This document shows, piece by piece, positions 1-13,500 of a stretch of DNA of 64,000 bases. Origin of the DNA: Micrococcales bacterium 72-143 (GTDB lineage Bacteria; Actinomycetota; Actinomycetes; Actinomycetales; Microbacteriaceae); NCBI GenBank assembly GCA_001898835.1, contig MKVM01000003.1:691392-755391 (forward strand). Reading direction: 5' to 3'. Each line of letters opens with the position of its first letter. The stretch's first letter is position 1. The notes beneath the pieces are model-generated. The model saw only the letters and a list, made by a program, of their open reading frames with translations, did no database searches and was not told the origin of the DNA. A program made the position numbers and the translations under genes.

Positions 1-1
1 G

Positions 2-3000
2 GTCTCGGCGGCCGCCGCCGTCGGCGTCGCCCTCTCCACCGTCACGGCGGAGGCCCTCTTCACGGGAAGCGTCTCCATCGTCACGACGGGCGCCGTCACC
101 CTCGACACGGCCGTCAACGCCGACGCCGCGGCTACGGGCGACGGCTCCTCGACCGGAGGCTCCGCCTCCATCGGGGCCGGCCTCGGCCTCGTGCTCGCCC
201 GCACCGTGAACCGCGCGGTCGTCCCCGTCGGCCTCGCCGTCACGGCATCCGGGCTCACCCTGCGGGCCGGCGTCGCGGATGTCGGCGGCGACACCACCTC
301 GACCGTCACGGCCCGCTCGGTCGCGGGCGCCGCGGGCGACGTCTCCTTCGCGGGCTCCCTCGCCATCGCCCTTGTCGACCACACGACGACCGCCGCGCTC
401 GAGAGCAGCGTGACCCTCGCGGGCGGCGACCTCGTGCTCGACACGGATGCCGCGGTCGCCGCGACCGCGACCGCGCTCCCCGCGGGCGACGGCTCCGTCG
501 GCGGCTCGGTCGGCATCGGCGCGGCCGTCGCGCTCGTGGTGCTCGACGTCGCGACCGAGTCCGTCCTGCGCGGCGGCGTCGGCGTGACGGGCGCACGCGA
601 CATCGCGCTGGCCGCCGACACCACGAGCTCGGGCTCCGCGTCCGCCCGCATCGGCGCGTCCGGCGGGGTGGCGGTCGCTCCCGCCGTCGGCATCGTGCTC
701 TCGACCGTCACGACCCGCGCGACGATCGGCACGGGTGGCGCGCTCGCCCCCGGCCGCGACCTGAGCCTCGCCGCGACCCAGCACGCCACCGCGACCGCCG
801 CGGGCGGCGCGAGCGCCACGAGCTCCGGCTCGGCCGCCGTCGGCATCGCCCTCGGCCTCGTCCTCGCGACCCACGAGGCCGCCGCGACTCTGCAGCGCGT
901 CGTCAACGCCGGCCGCGATCTCTCGCTCGCCGCCACGAGCATCTCGTCCGCATCCGCGACGGGCTCCGCCTCCGCCGGGGGCGCGCCCGCCGAGGGCGAC
1001 CCGGGCGCCCCCGACACGACCACCCCCGTCGACGGCAAGACGGGAGTCGACAAGCAGGTCGCCGGGCAGCGCGGCTTCGCGGACGGGGTCGCCGGCCACA
1101 ACGGCATGCAGACCTCCGGCGCCGCCGAGCCGCCGAGCGCCGCCACCTCCGACGCGCCCATCGCCGTCGCCGCCGCGGTGGGGGTCGTCGTCTCCACCGT
1201 CACCGCGCGCACCGTGATCGACACGATGGTGCCGACGCTCTCGGCGGGCGGCACTGTGCGGCTCACCACGCGCGCGGCGGCCGACGCGGCGAGCACCGCC
1301 GACGGCTCCTCGACCTCGCCCGACGGCTCCGCCTCGATCGGCGCCGGCGTCGCGCTCACCCTCTCCGAGCTGCGCAACCTCGCGGTGGTCCCCGCGACGG
1401 TCGTCATCACCGCGCACGGCCTCGAGGCCCGCGCGGAGCTCGCGCCCGACGGCGGCGACGACGCCTCCACCGTCGCGGCGACCGCATCCTCGGGCGCAGC
1501 AGGCAAGGTGTCGGTCGCCGGCTCGGCCGCGATCGCCCTCATCGACCACCAGACCGTCGCCCGCGTGCTCGGCACCCTCGACCTGCGGGGCGGCGACCTG
1601 CTGCTCTCGGCGAGCTCGGCGCTCGTCGCGACCGTGAAGGCGCTGCCGGTCGGCGCCGGATCGACCGCCTCGGGCAGCGTCGGCGTCGGCATCTCCTTCG
1701 CGTTCGCGCTCGTCGACGACGCGACGACGGCCGAGATCGGCGACGGCGTCGCCGTGACGGGCGCGCGCGACGTGACGCTCGAGGCGACCGCCGCATCCGC
1801 CACCTCGGCCGAGGCGCGGATGGGCGCGGCCGGTGGCGGCGTCACCGTCACGCCCGCCGTCGCCCTCGTGCTCTCCAATGTCTCCGCGGTGGCCCGGGTG
1901 GGCGCCGGAGCCCTCGCCCTCGGCGGCTCGCTCCGCGTCGCCTCCGCCCTCCACGCCTCCGCGTCGACCACCGCGGGCGCCGAGGCGACGGGCGCGAGCT
2001 CCGCCGCGGTCGGCATCGGCCTCGGGCTCACGATCGCCACCCACAGCTCGCTCGCGACCCTCGCGCGCAACGTCGTCGCGGGCGCCGCCCTCACGCTCTC
2101 GGCGACCGCCGTGTCCGCCGTCTCCGCCACCGGCGCGGCATCCGCATCCGGTGCGCCCGCCGAGACGCCCGCCGACACGAGCGACGCCGACAACGACGGG
2201 AAGACGGGCGTCGACGAGACCGTCGGCGCGCAGCGCGACCACGCCGACACGGTCGCCGCGGACCGGCACCTCTCGGGTTCGGGCTCCACCGCGACCCCCT
2301 CCGCGGAGACCTCCGGTGGCTCCGTCGCGGTGGCCGCCGCGGTCGGCATCGCGCTCTCGACCGTCACCGCGCGCACCGACATCACCTCGGCCGTCACCTC
2401 GATCGAGGCCGGCACGGCCGTCACCCTGGCCTCCGCCCTCAACGCGGATGTCGCGAGCGCCGCCGACGGCTCGGCAACCGACGGCGCGAGCGCCGCGATC
2501 GGTGCGGGCGTCGCGCTCAGCTACGCGAAGCACCGCAACGAGGCGATCGTGCCGGCGACGCTCACGGTGCGGGCGCACGACCTCGTGGTGTCGGCGACGG
2601 TCGCCGTCGACGGCGCCGACGACACGGCGACCATCACGGCCGCGGCCTCCTCGGGTGCCGCGGGCGGCGTCTCGGTGGCGGGCTCGGTCGCGCTCGTCAT
2701 CGTCGACCAGCTCACCCGCGCCGCCGTCGAGGGCACCGTCATCGCGAGCGGCGGCGACGTCGCCATCACGGCCGCCTCGAAGGTCGCCGCGACCGCGACG
2801 GCGCTGCCCGTCGGCGCCGGGTCGACCTCGACCGGCAGCGTCGGCATCGGCGTCTCCTTCGCCTTCATCCTGCTCGACGACGAGGTGATCGCCGAGGTCG
2901 GCGACGGCGTCTCGATCACGGGAGCGCGCGACCTCCTGCTCGACGCGAGCACCAGGAGCTCGGCGACCGCCGAGGCCCGCATGGGCGCCGAGGCGCCCGG

Positions 3001-6000
3001 CAGCTCGGGCGGCTCCGGGGGTTCGGGCGGCTCCGGTTCGGGATCCGGCCGCTCCTCGAGCGGTGTCGCGGTCGTGCCGGCCGTCGCCCTCGTGCTCTCC
3101 AACGTCACGACGACCGCGCGCGTGGGCACGGCCTCCGGCGCTCCCTTCGCCGTCGCGCGCGACCTCGTCATCCGGGCGACGCAGCACGCGAGCGCCACGG
3201 CGACCGGCGGGGCGACCGCGACCGCCGGCAGCGTCGCCGTCGGCATCGGCCTCGGCCTCACCATCGCGCCCCACGGCGCCACCGCGACGCTCGCGCGCAA
3301 CGCGTCGGCGGGCCGCGACATCCGCCTCCTGGCGACCGCGATCTCCTCCGCCTCCGCCACCGGCCAGGCGTCGGCGGCCGGGGCGCCCGAGGAGGAGACC
3401 CAGGACTCGGACGCGGACGGCAAGGGGCGCAAGGGCGTCGACAAGTCGGTCGGCTCGCAGCGCGACTACGCCGACAGCGCCGCCACGAAGAACGGCGTGA
3501 AGGGCTCGGGATCCGCCGCGACGCCCAACGCCGAGACCTCGGGAGGCGCCGTCGCCATCGCCGCCGCCGTCGGCGTCGTCATCTCCACCGTCACCGTCGA
3601 GGCGGGCGTCACGAGCGACGTGACCCTGCTCGACGCGGGCCGCACCGTCGAGCTCGCCTCGGCCGCCAACGCGGACGCCGCCTCCGCGGCGGACGGCTCG
3701 GCCACCGACGGCGGCAACGCCGCCATCGGTGCGGGTGTCGCGCTCACGCTCGCGAAGGTGAGCAACCGCGCGGTGATCCCCGCGTGGCTCCTCGTCACCG
3801 CGACGAACCTCGTGCTCTCCGCGACCGTCGCCGCCGACGCCGCCGACCACACCGCGACCGCGACGGCCGCATCGACCGCGGGCGCCGCGGGCGGCTTCTC
3901 GGTCGCGGGCTCGGTCGCCATCGTCATCGTCGACCAGGACGCCGTCGCCGCGGTCTACGGCACCGTCGCGCTGAACGGCGGCGACCTCACCGCGACCGCC
4001 GCATCCGACCTCGCGGTCACCGTCACGGCGCTGCCCGCGGCGGACGGCGTGAGCGGCAAGAGCGTCGGAATCGGCGTCGCCTTCGGCCTCGCGCTCGTCA
4101 CCGACGACGTGCACGCGCTGCTCGCCGACGGCGTCTCGGTGACCGGTGCCCGCGACGTGACGCTCGCGGCATCCGCGGTCGTCGTCTCGTCGGTCGAGGC
4201 GCGGATGGGCGCCGCCGCCACGAACACCTCGTCGAGCGGCGGCACGGGCGGGACCGGCGGCACGGGGGGCTCGGGCTCGTCCGGAGGCGTGGCGGTCACC
4301 CCCGCGATCGCCATCGTCATCTCCAACATCACGACCGACGCGAGAATCGGCCTCGCCGCCGTCGACGGTGCCGGCGCCCCGGTTCCGCTCGAGCTCACCG
4401 GCTCCCTCACCCTCACGGCCACCCAGGACGCGACGGCCGGCACCACCGCGGGCGCTAAGGCCTCCGCGAGCTCCGCCGCGATCGGCGTCGGGCTGGGCCT
4501 CACGATCGCGAACCACGGCGCCCTCGCCGAGCTCGCCCGCGAGGTCGACGCGGGCGCCGACATCACCCTGCGCGCCTCGAGCCGTTCGGTCGCGACCGCA
4601 GCGGGCGAGGCGTCGGCGTCGGGCAACGCGCCCAAGGGCGACGAGGACAACGAGGACGCCAAGGAGCGCACGGGCGTCGACAAGGAGGTCGGCACGCAGC
4701 GCGACTACGCCGACACCGCCTCGACGAAGTACGGCGCCGCCGGCTCGGGCACCGCGAAGTCGCCGAACGCCAAGACCTCCGACGGCGGCGTCTCGATCGC
4801 CGCCGCCATCGGCATCGTCATCTCGACGGTCGTCGTCACCTCGCGGGTCACGACGGACGTCACACTGCTGACCGCGGGCGGCACCGTCACCCTCGCCTCC
4901 TCGGCCAACACCGACGCCACGAGCGCCGCCGACTCGTCGGCGACGCAGCCCGCCTCGAGCGGCTCCGGCTCGGGCGGCGGCTCCGGGGGAACCGGAGGAA
5001 GCGGCGGCAGCGGCAGCTCCTCGGTCGCCGTCGGCGCGGCCGTCGCCCTCACCATCTCGAACGTCACCAACCGCTCCGAGGTCCCCGCGTGGCTCACCGT
5101 CCGCGCCCACGCGCTCGTCGTGTCGGCCACCGTGACCATCGTCGGCACCGACGACACCTCGACGGTCGGCGCGGCCTCCGCCTCGGGCGCCGCCGCATCC
5201 GTGTCTGTCGCCGGATCGGTCGCCATCGCGATCGTCAACCAGGAGAGCTATGCGGGAATCTCGGGCATCGTCGAGCTGACGGGAGGCGACGCCACGGTCA
5301 CGGCGGCGTCACGGCTCGTGTCGACGGTCGCGGCGCTGCCGGTCGGTCGCGGTGCGGTCACGACGGGCGGCTCGGTCGGCGTCGGCGTCTCCTTCGCCCT
5401 CAACCTGGTGCTCGACGAGACCACCGCCGCGATCGAGGCGGACGCGGTGCTCACCGGCGCCCACAACCTCACGATGTCCGCATCCGCGCGCGTCGACGCC
5501 TCGACGGAGGCGCGGATGGGCGCAGCGATCGTGTCGTCCGGCAGCGGGTCGGGCGGCACGGGTGGCACGGGAGGCAGCGGCGGATCCGGCGGTTCCGGCT
5601 CCTCCGGCGGCGCGGCGGTCGCCCCCTCGATCGCGGTCACGAGCTCGGACGTGAAGACCACCGTCCGGATCGCCTCCCTCACCGGCGCGAACCTCATCGA
5701 GCTCACCGGGTCGCTCAGCGCCGTCGCGACGCAGCGCGCCTCCGTCGTGACCAAGGCGACCGCCGAGGCCACGGGCGGCTCGAGCGCCTCCGTCGGCGTC
5801 TCGCTCGCGCTCACCCTCGCCGACCACGCCGTGCTCGCCCGCACCGACCGGAACGTGACGGCGGGCGGCGGCATCGAGTTCGGCGCCGTCGGCTCCTCCC
5901 ACAGCGAGTCGAGCGCGGAGGCATCCGCCTCGGGCGCCAAGGGCAAGGCCGACAACGCCGGCGAGACCGCCCCCTCGAGCCAGGGGACCGTCGGCGACAA

Positions 6001-7500
6001 GCTCGGAACCCAGCGCACCTTCGCGAACAGCACCTCCGCATCCAACGGCGGCAAGGGCGTGCGCAACAGCTCCACCAACCCCGGTGCGAAGAGCTCCGAC
6101 GGCGAGGTGACCGTCGCGGCGGCGATCGCGCTCACGATCGCCGACGTCTCCGCGATCGCCGAGCTGCCCGACGAGCTGACCCTCACCGCGGGCGGCGCGG
6201 TGGTGCTGCGCGCGAGCCAGAACGCCGACGCCATCTCCACCGCCGACGGCACCGCGGTGCACGCCACGAGCGCGGGGATCGGCGCCGCCGTCGCGATCAA
6301 CGTGCTCGACCTCGTGAACCGCGCGGGGCTCGGCCAGAACACGACGGTCGTCGCGAACGGCTTCACCGCATCCGCGACCATGACGGACGTCGACGGCGAC
6401 CGCGTGCACACGGTCACCTCCACGAGCGAGTCGGGCGCGGGCTCGACCGACGTCGCGGTCGCGGGCTCCTTCGCCCTCAACGTCGTGACCGCGCAGACGC
6501 AGGCCGTCATCCCCTCGACCGCGGTCGTGGATGCGGGCACCGGCGACGTCGTGCTGCGGGCCGAGAACCTGCGGGCCGACACCGCGACGGCTAAGGCGGA
6601 CGCCGCACTCGCCAAGTCCGGCAAGACGGGCGTCGGCGCATCCGTCGCCATCAACCCCGTGCTCGACAACGTCACCCGCGCCGAGATCGAGGACGGCGCC
6701 GTCATCACCGGCGGCCACGACGTCACCATCGAGGCGATCTCCGCCGACACGGTCACGACGACGGTGAAGGCGGGCTCGGCGGGCTCCTCGGCCGCGGTGA
6801 GCCCGGCCGTCGGCATCACGATCGTGCAGCACACCACGATCGCGCGCATCGGCTCGTCGGCCGCGACCTGGACGGTCGGCGGCTCGATCGTCGTCCGCGC
6901 GCGGCACGACGGCTCCACCACGACCACGGGCGACGCGAAGGCCGTGGGCGACGGCGTCGCGGTCGGCGCCATCATCGCCGTCAACGTCGTCGACATCTCC
7001 ACGACCGCCGAGACGCTCCGCTCGCTCTCCGCGTCCGGCTCGATCACCCTCGCCGCGCACACGGCGACCGTCGCCGTCGCCGAGGCGGAGGCGAGCGCGC
7101 AGGGCAAGGCGATCGCGGGGGCCACCGAGTCGAACTCCGACGAGCAGGCCCAGAACCAGGTCGACAACACCCCCTCCACCCAGGGCAAGGGCATCACCCT
7201 CCCGAGCTCGTCGACGCAGGTCAACAACGGCAACTCGACCGCCAACACGCAGGGTGGCAAGAAGTCGGACGGCGTCGGCCTCGGCGCCGCCGTCACCGTC
7301 AACTGGGTCACCATCGACACGCTCGCGCGGATCCCCGCCGACCTCACCATCACGGCGGGCGGATCGGTGGGCGTGCTCGCCGAGAACGGCGTCTCGGCGA
7401 CCGCCAAGGCCACCGGGACCGCGCTCAAGCTGCCGAGCGGCGGCGGCAACAGCCCGAACATCGGCGCCGCGGTCGCCCTCAACTACGTCGACGTCGTCGA
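2..7500 (+). repeat. Tandem ~1.2-kb coding repeats in the giant protein
   Basis: A marker segment containing variants of KTGVDK..GxQRDYAD begins near 1037, 2201, 3431, 4667 and 5987, with a degenerate sixth near 7163. Spacing is 1164, 1230, 1236, 1320 and about 1176 bases, so units are about 388-440 residues. Each unit repeats the order: marker, VAxAAAVGxxxSTVT, NADAASxADGSAT, SIGAGVALT, VPAxLxVxAH, GAAGxVSVAGSVAI, LPVGxGS, GIGVSF, TGARDV, EARMGA, VALVxSNV. Divergence rises from unit 2 towards unit 6, and the window begins inside an earlier unit. Confidence 0.9.
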
Positions 7501-10500
7501 CCGCGGCATGATCGGCGACCGGGTCGTCATCCACGCGGGCGACACCGTCTCGGTCACCGCGAACACCCCCTCGGGCCTGCGCAACGACTTCATCGCCTGG
7601 GGCATCGCGGCCGCGGGCGGCAGCGGCGCCGGCGTCGCGGGTTCGGTCGCCGTGCAGGTGCTGCTGCTGCGCAACGAGGCGACCATCGGCCAGGACGTCG
7701 CGATCACGACCGACGGCGGCGTGCTGCTGTCCGCGAGCAACCCGATGGGTCTGCAGTCGGTCGCCGCCTCGGGGGCGCTCAGCACGAGCTCCGCGGGTGT
7801 GGGCGCGGGCATCGTGGTCAACGTCATCGACACGGACACGATCGCGCGCATCGGCTCGACCACGAGCCACCCCGTCACGATCGACGCGCGCGGGGCGATC
7901 TCGCTCTCCGCCATCTCGGGGATCGTGGCGCTCGCCGTCGACCCGATCCTCGGATTCGCGATCCCCGACGTCACCGCGGTGGCGCTCGGCGGCGCGGCGA
8001 GCGGGTCGAGCGCTGCGGTCGGCGGTGCGCTCATCGTCGACGTCGTCAGCATCACGACCCGCGCCGAGCTCGGCGACGGCGCCTCGATCAACCAGACCGT
8101 CGGCTCGCTCCCCGGCCAGTCGCTCTCGCTCGTCGCCCACGACGACACCGAGTTCGTCGAGCTCGCGGGCGCGATCGGGCTGAGCGCGGGCTCCGCGGGC
8201 GTCGGCTTCGCCCTCCTCGTCGACGTGTTCAACAAGGATGTGCGCGCCGTCATCGGCAGCAACGTGCGCGCCACGGTCGGCGGCTCGGTGCTCGTCGAGG
8301 CGATCGCGCGCGAGTCGTTCACGATGCTCGCCGCGGGCGCCGCCGCCGCGAGCTCGGCGGGCGTCACCGGATCCTTCGTCGTGCTCATCGTCAACCAGGG
8401 CGCCGACAGCGGCACCCGCGCCCAGATCCTCGGCGGCCAGGCGACGCCGAGCATCGTCGAGGCCGGCGGGAACATGACCCTCACCGCGCAGGACGACGTG
8501 CGCGACTCGCTGCTCTTCGCGGGCGGCGTCGCGGCGGGCGGCACGGCGGGCGTCGGCGTCTCCACCGTCGTGCTCGTGCGCACCGGCAAGGTCGACGCGG
8601 GCATCGCCGAGTACGACCGCGTCGTCGCCAAGGGCTCCTCGGGCCTGTCGATCACCGCGACCCAGTCGGAGGACTTCGAGGCCATCGCCGTCGCGGGCGC
8701 GGCGGGCGGCACGGCAGGCGTCGCCGGGTCGGCGACCGTCGCGGTGCACGACAACACCACGCACGCCCACATCGACCGCGGCGTCGTCGTCAACGGCGAC
8801 AACCTCGGCGCCATGGCGACCCAGGGCGTCGCGGTCCGGGCATCCGACCGCACCACGAGCCTCGGCGCCGCGGGCCAGCTCGCCCTCGGCGGCACGGCAG
8901 GCGTCGGCGCGGGCGCCGACGTCCAGGTCATCACGAAGGACACCCGGGCCTGGATCGCGCCGGGCGCCGCGGTCGCCGCGAACGGCAACGTCACGGTCGA
9001 CGCCGACTCCTTCGAGAAGCTCACCTCCATCTCCGCGGGCGGCTCGGGCGGCGGCACGGTCGGCGTCGCCGTCAACGCCGCGGTGTCGGTCATCGACGTC
9101 ACCACCCGCGCGACCGTCGGCGAGGAGTGCGCGGCCGCGAACGCCACGGCATCCGGATGCGCGTCCTCGCGCACCACGGTCTACGCCGGCGGAAGCGTGC
9201 GCATCGCCGCGAACGACGCGCTCGAGCTCGACATCATCGCGGGCTCGCTCGCGGTCGGCGGCGTCGCCGGCGTCGGCGCCGCGGCGGCCGTGCCCGTCAT
9301 CACGAAGGAGACCGTCGCCTTCATCGGCGACAACTCGATCGTGCGGGGGCTCGGGCAGCTCGGCAGCGGCATCCGGGTCTCGACCGGCGGCTTCCTGGTC
9401 GACCCCGTCGACACGCGCTTCACCCCGCAGAGCGCGGTGCAGTCCGACAACCAGACGATCCAGCTCGGCTACACGCACGGGCTCCGCGACGGCCAGACGG
9501 TCGTCTACGACGCGGGCGGCGGCACCGCGATCGGCGGCCTCACGAGCGGCGACAGCTACGTCGTGCACGTCGTCTCCCCGACGGCGGTGCGCCTGTCGCC
9601 CGTCGGCGGCGGGGCGATCATCACGCTCGTGAAGGGCGCCGCGACCGGTCAGTCGCACCGCCTCGTCGACGGGCGCGCGGCAGGCCTCCCGGCGAGCGAG
9701 TCGCCCTACTTCGACCCGAAGGCAGCCGGGGCGGTCTCCGGCACCACCATCACGCTCCCGTACACGCTCACCCCCGCCCTGCAGAGCGGCGACTCCGTCA
9801 TCTACAGCTCGGGCGGCGGCGCGCCCATCGGCGGCCTCGTCGACGGCGGCAGCTACTACGTCAAGGTGACGGGCTCCGGCATCCAGCTCACGACCCAGAA
9901 GTGCCTCACCGAGTCGTCGGTGCCCGCCGGCTGCACGGGCACCTTCATCGCGCTCGACGCGGCGGTGTCGAGCGGGCGCGGGCACAGCATCGTCAAGCAG
10001 GGCGCGCAGCCCTCGCCCGACCCCGCCGCGACCTCCGGGGTGCGCACCGTCACGCCCGACGCGGACGACGACTTCGTGGGCGTCGCGGTCACCGCGACCT
10101 CGAGCGACGACATCGCCGGCGTCGGCGTCAGCGCCGCGATCTCCGGTACCGCGGGCGTCGGGGTGGGTGGCAGTGTCAACGTCGTCACCAACCGCACGCT
10201 CGCGTTCGTCGGGCGCATCGCGCAGGTCACCGCCGGATCCGCCGGGCACCCCGCGTCGGTCATCGTCGCGGCGGGCCACGAGCTGAGCATGCTCATGGTG
10301 TCGGCGGTCGCCGCGGGCGGAACCGCGGGCGTCGGCGTGAGCGCGACCGTCGGCGTCGTCGACCTCGACACGGATGCGGAGCTGCGCCAGGGCGCCGTCG
10401 TCACCTCCACGGCGGACACCGTGGTGGCCGCGCACGGGCGGGAGAGCATGGTCGCGGTCGCCGCGACGGCGTCCGGCGGCTTCGTGGGCGTCGCGGGCGC

Positions 10501-13500
10501 CGTCACCGTCATCGTGCTCGACGTGCACACCCACGCGACACTCCAGCGGGTCACGGTCGACGCGGGCGGAAGCGTCGTGGTCGACGCCTCCGACGACACC
10601 TCGATCGTCGTCGTCGCGGGCGGTGCCGCGGGCGGCTTCGTCGGCGTCGGCATCGGCGTCGGCGTCACCTCCGCCACGAAGGACACGCAGGCGTTCGTCG
10701 CGGCGGGCGCGGTCATCGACGCGGACGGCGCCGCCGACCCGGTCGGCGGCATCCTCACCGGCGGCTTCGGCGGCTCGGCGTTCGGCGACTTCGGGCTGCG
10801 GCCCGGGTTCGCGGGCGTCGCCGTGCAGGCCCGCTCGACACAGGACGTCTTCGGCCTCACCGTCGCGCTCGGCGCGGGCGCGGTCGGCGTCGCGGGCGCC
10901 GTGACGACCACCCTCCTCACGGTCACCACACGCGCCGTGGTCGACTCCTCGGCGTCGGCACCGACCCGCATCAACCTCAGCTCGACCCCCGGCGCCGCCC
11001 AGTCGGTCAGCATCACGGCCGCCAACGCGAGTCGCACCCTCACGGTCGCGGGCGGCATCGCGGCGGGCGCCGTGGGCGTCTCGGGCGGCGTCGACGTCGG
11101 CATCCTCGCGGTCAGCACGCAGGCCTACGTCGGACCGAGCGCCTCCATTCGCGTGGCCCGTGACTTCTCGCTCTCGGCCCTCGCGTCCGCGAGCATCACG
11201 AGCTTCGGCCTGAGCGTCGCCGGCGGCGCCGTGGGCGTCGCGGGAGCCGTCTCCGTGTGGACCTTCGGCACCGAGGCGCAGGACGGCTACGGCGACGGCA
11301 ACTCGAACGCCTCGGCCCTCTCGCCCGACGGGAACGACGTGCGCGACGACGCCGACGCCACCGCATCCGGCCAGGGCTCGCACGGCTACACGAGCATCCT
11401 CCAGGGCGCGGGATCGAACACCGGCTCGAAGGCCGACTCCCACGTCGGCAGCGCGGTCGGCTCGGCGAACGGCGGGGTCGCGGCGAGCACGCCGGGGGCG
11501 AGCCTCGTGGGCGCCGCCTTCTCCGCCTCCGACCTGCCGCGCGGCACGAGCGCCACGATCGCCGCCGACGTCGTCATCGTCGCCGGACGGGATGTCGCGG
11601 TGCGCGCCGAGGAGGCGAACGACTACCTCGGCGTCGCGGGCGCCGCGGCCGTGGGGGCGGGCGCGCTCGGCGGCTCGGTGGCGATCGCGAACCTGCGCAG
11701 CAACGTCGACGCGGGCGTCTCGGCGCGCGTGTCGATCACGGCGGGAGGCAACGTCGCCGTCGCGGCCGTCACGACGGAGCGCACGACGGGGATGGCCTTC
11801 GCCGGCGCCGCAGGCGGCGTGACCCTGAGCGGCCAGTTCCTCGTGCTGAACAGCGACGCGGTGCAGACGGCGCACATCGACGACACGGCGGTCATCCCGC
11901 ACGCGGGCGGCGTGGTCTCCGCCGACGCGACGGCCGACCGTCGCATCGAGGCGCTCGGCGTCGGCGTCGGCGTCGGCGGCGTCGCGATCGGCGCGGCCGT
12001 CGTCATCACCTCCCCGACGGGCGACACGACCGCCCGCATAGGCAAGGTGTCGATCGGCGCGGCGGGTGCATCCGGCGGCCTCCGGGTCGCGGCGTCCTCC
12101 ACGATCGACGTGCCCGTCCGGGTGTACGCGGTCAACGCGGGCCTCGTCGGCGGCGTCACCGCGGCGGGCGGCGTCGCCCCCATCTCGGGACGCACCTCGG
12201 CCACCTTCGACGGCACGGCGATCCTGACGGGCGGGGCGACCATCTCGGCGACCGGCCGCCACACCGCGAGCGTCTTCATGATCTCGGTCGCCACCGGGGC
12301 GTACTCGGCGGGCGCCAGCTACGCGACGGCGACGATCTCGCGCGACACCGTCGCGACCCTCACCGCGAACGCGATCATCACCGCCGCGGGTGCCGTCGCC
12401 GTGCGGGCGAACACCCGCAACGCGGCCCAGGTCTCCACCAACGGCGGCAACCTCTCCGGCATGGGCTTCTCCGTCATGACGCCGACCGCCACCGTCTCGG
12501 GCGCGACCGACGCGCTCGCGCTCGGGCGCATCCGCGGCTCCGGCTCGGTCGCCGTCTCGGCGACGGGACAGAACCGCGCGGTCGCCGACGCGGTCCTCGT
12601 CGCCGTGTCGATCCTCGGCGGCGGGGCCGGCCTGCAGGTGACCGCCACCGTCACCCAGACGGCGCGGATCCTCGCACGCCTCGCCTCGGCCGAGACGGTC
12701 GTGAGCTCGGGCGGGGTGCTCGTCTCCGCGGCGGAGGCTACCGACGGCGCAGGCGAGTCGATCGCCTCTGCGAAGGCGCGCGCCGGATCCGGCGGCGGGG
12801 TGAGCGGCGCGGGCTTCGTGGCCGACGCGCTCTTCTCCGCACCCGTCACCGCCGAGTTGCAGGGCACCGTCGTCGCGGGGACCGGTGACACCGGCGCCAC
12901 GGCGTCCTCGCACCGCTCGGCGATCTCCTCGCTCTTCGCGGTCGGCGTCTCCGGTCTCGGCGTCAGCGTCTCCCGTGCACGGGCGCTCATCCTCGCGACC
13001 GCCGCGACCACCGCGCGGGTCTGGAACGGCACCGTCACGACGGGCGGCGCCGTCGTCGCGACCGCCGTGTCCACGCAGACCGCCGACGTCGACACCGACA
13101 CGATCGCGATCGCGCTCGGCGGCGCATCCGTCACCCTGCCGACCGCGCGCATCTCGGCGGCCACCACGGCGAGCCTCGAGAACCCCACCACGAGCGTCGG
13201 CGGACGGTTCGAGGCGACCTCGCACAACCACGCGACGGTCGACGCGAACTTCGTCAGCATCACGGGCGTCGGCTTCTCCGACGCGGGGGCCGTGGCCGTC
13301 GTCGACGCCTCGGCCAAGACGGAGGCCACCGTCCTCCTCGCCGGACAGCGCTTCGACGCCGGTGCGGGCGACGTGACCATGACGATCGGCGCCGACAACC
13401 TCGTCCACGCCTCGGTCGACCAGGGCAGCGGCGGCGGGCTCAACGTCAACCTGCTCACGACCACCGCGACGCTCGACGCCCTCACCCGGGGGTACATCGC

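Noticed and set aside
191..193. Codon near 190 as the start of the giant protein
   Set aside because: The frame is open and in repeat register back to base 2, so the start is outside the window.
1037..7200. Regularly spaced repeats as a CRISPR array or insertion sequences
   Set aside because: Spacing is about 1.2 kb, in frame and coding; no short direct repeats with unique spacers and no transposase were found.
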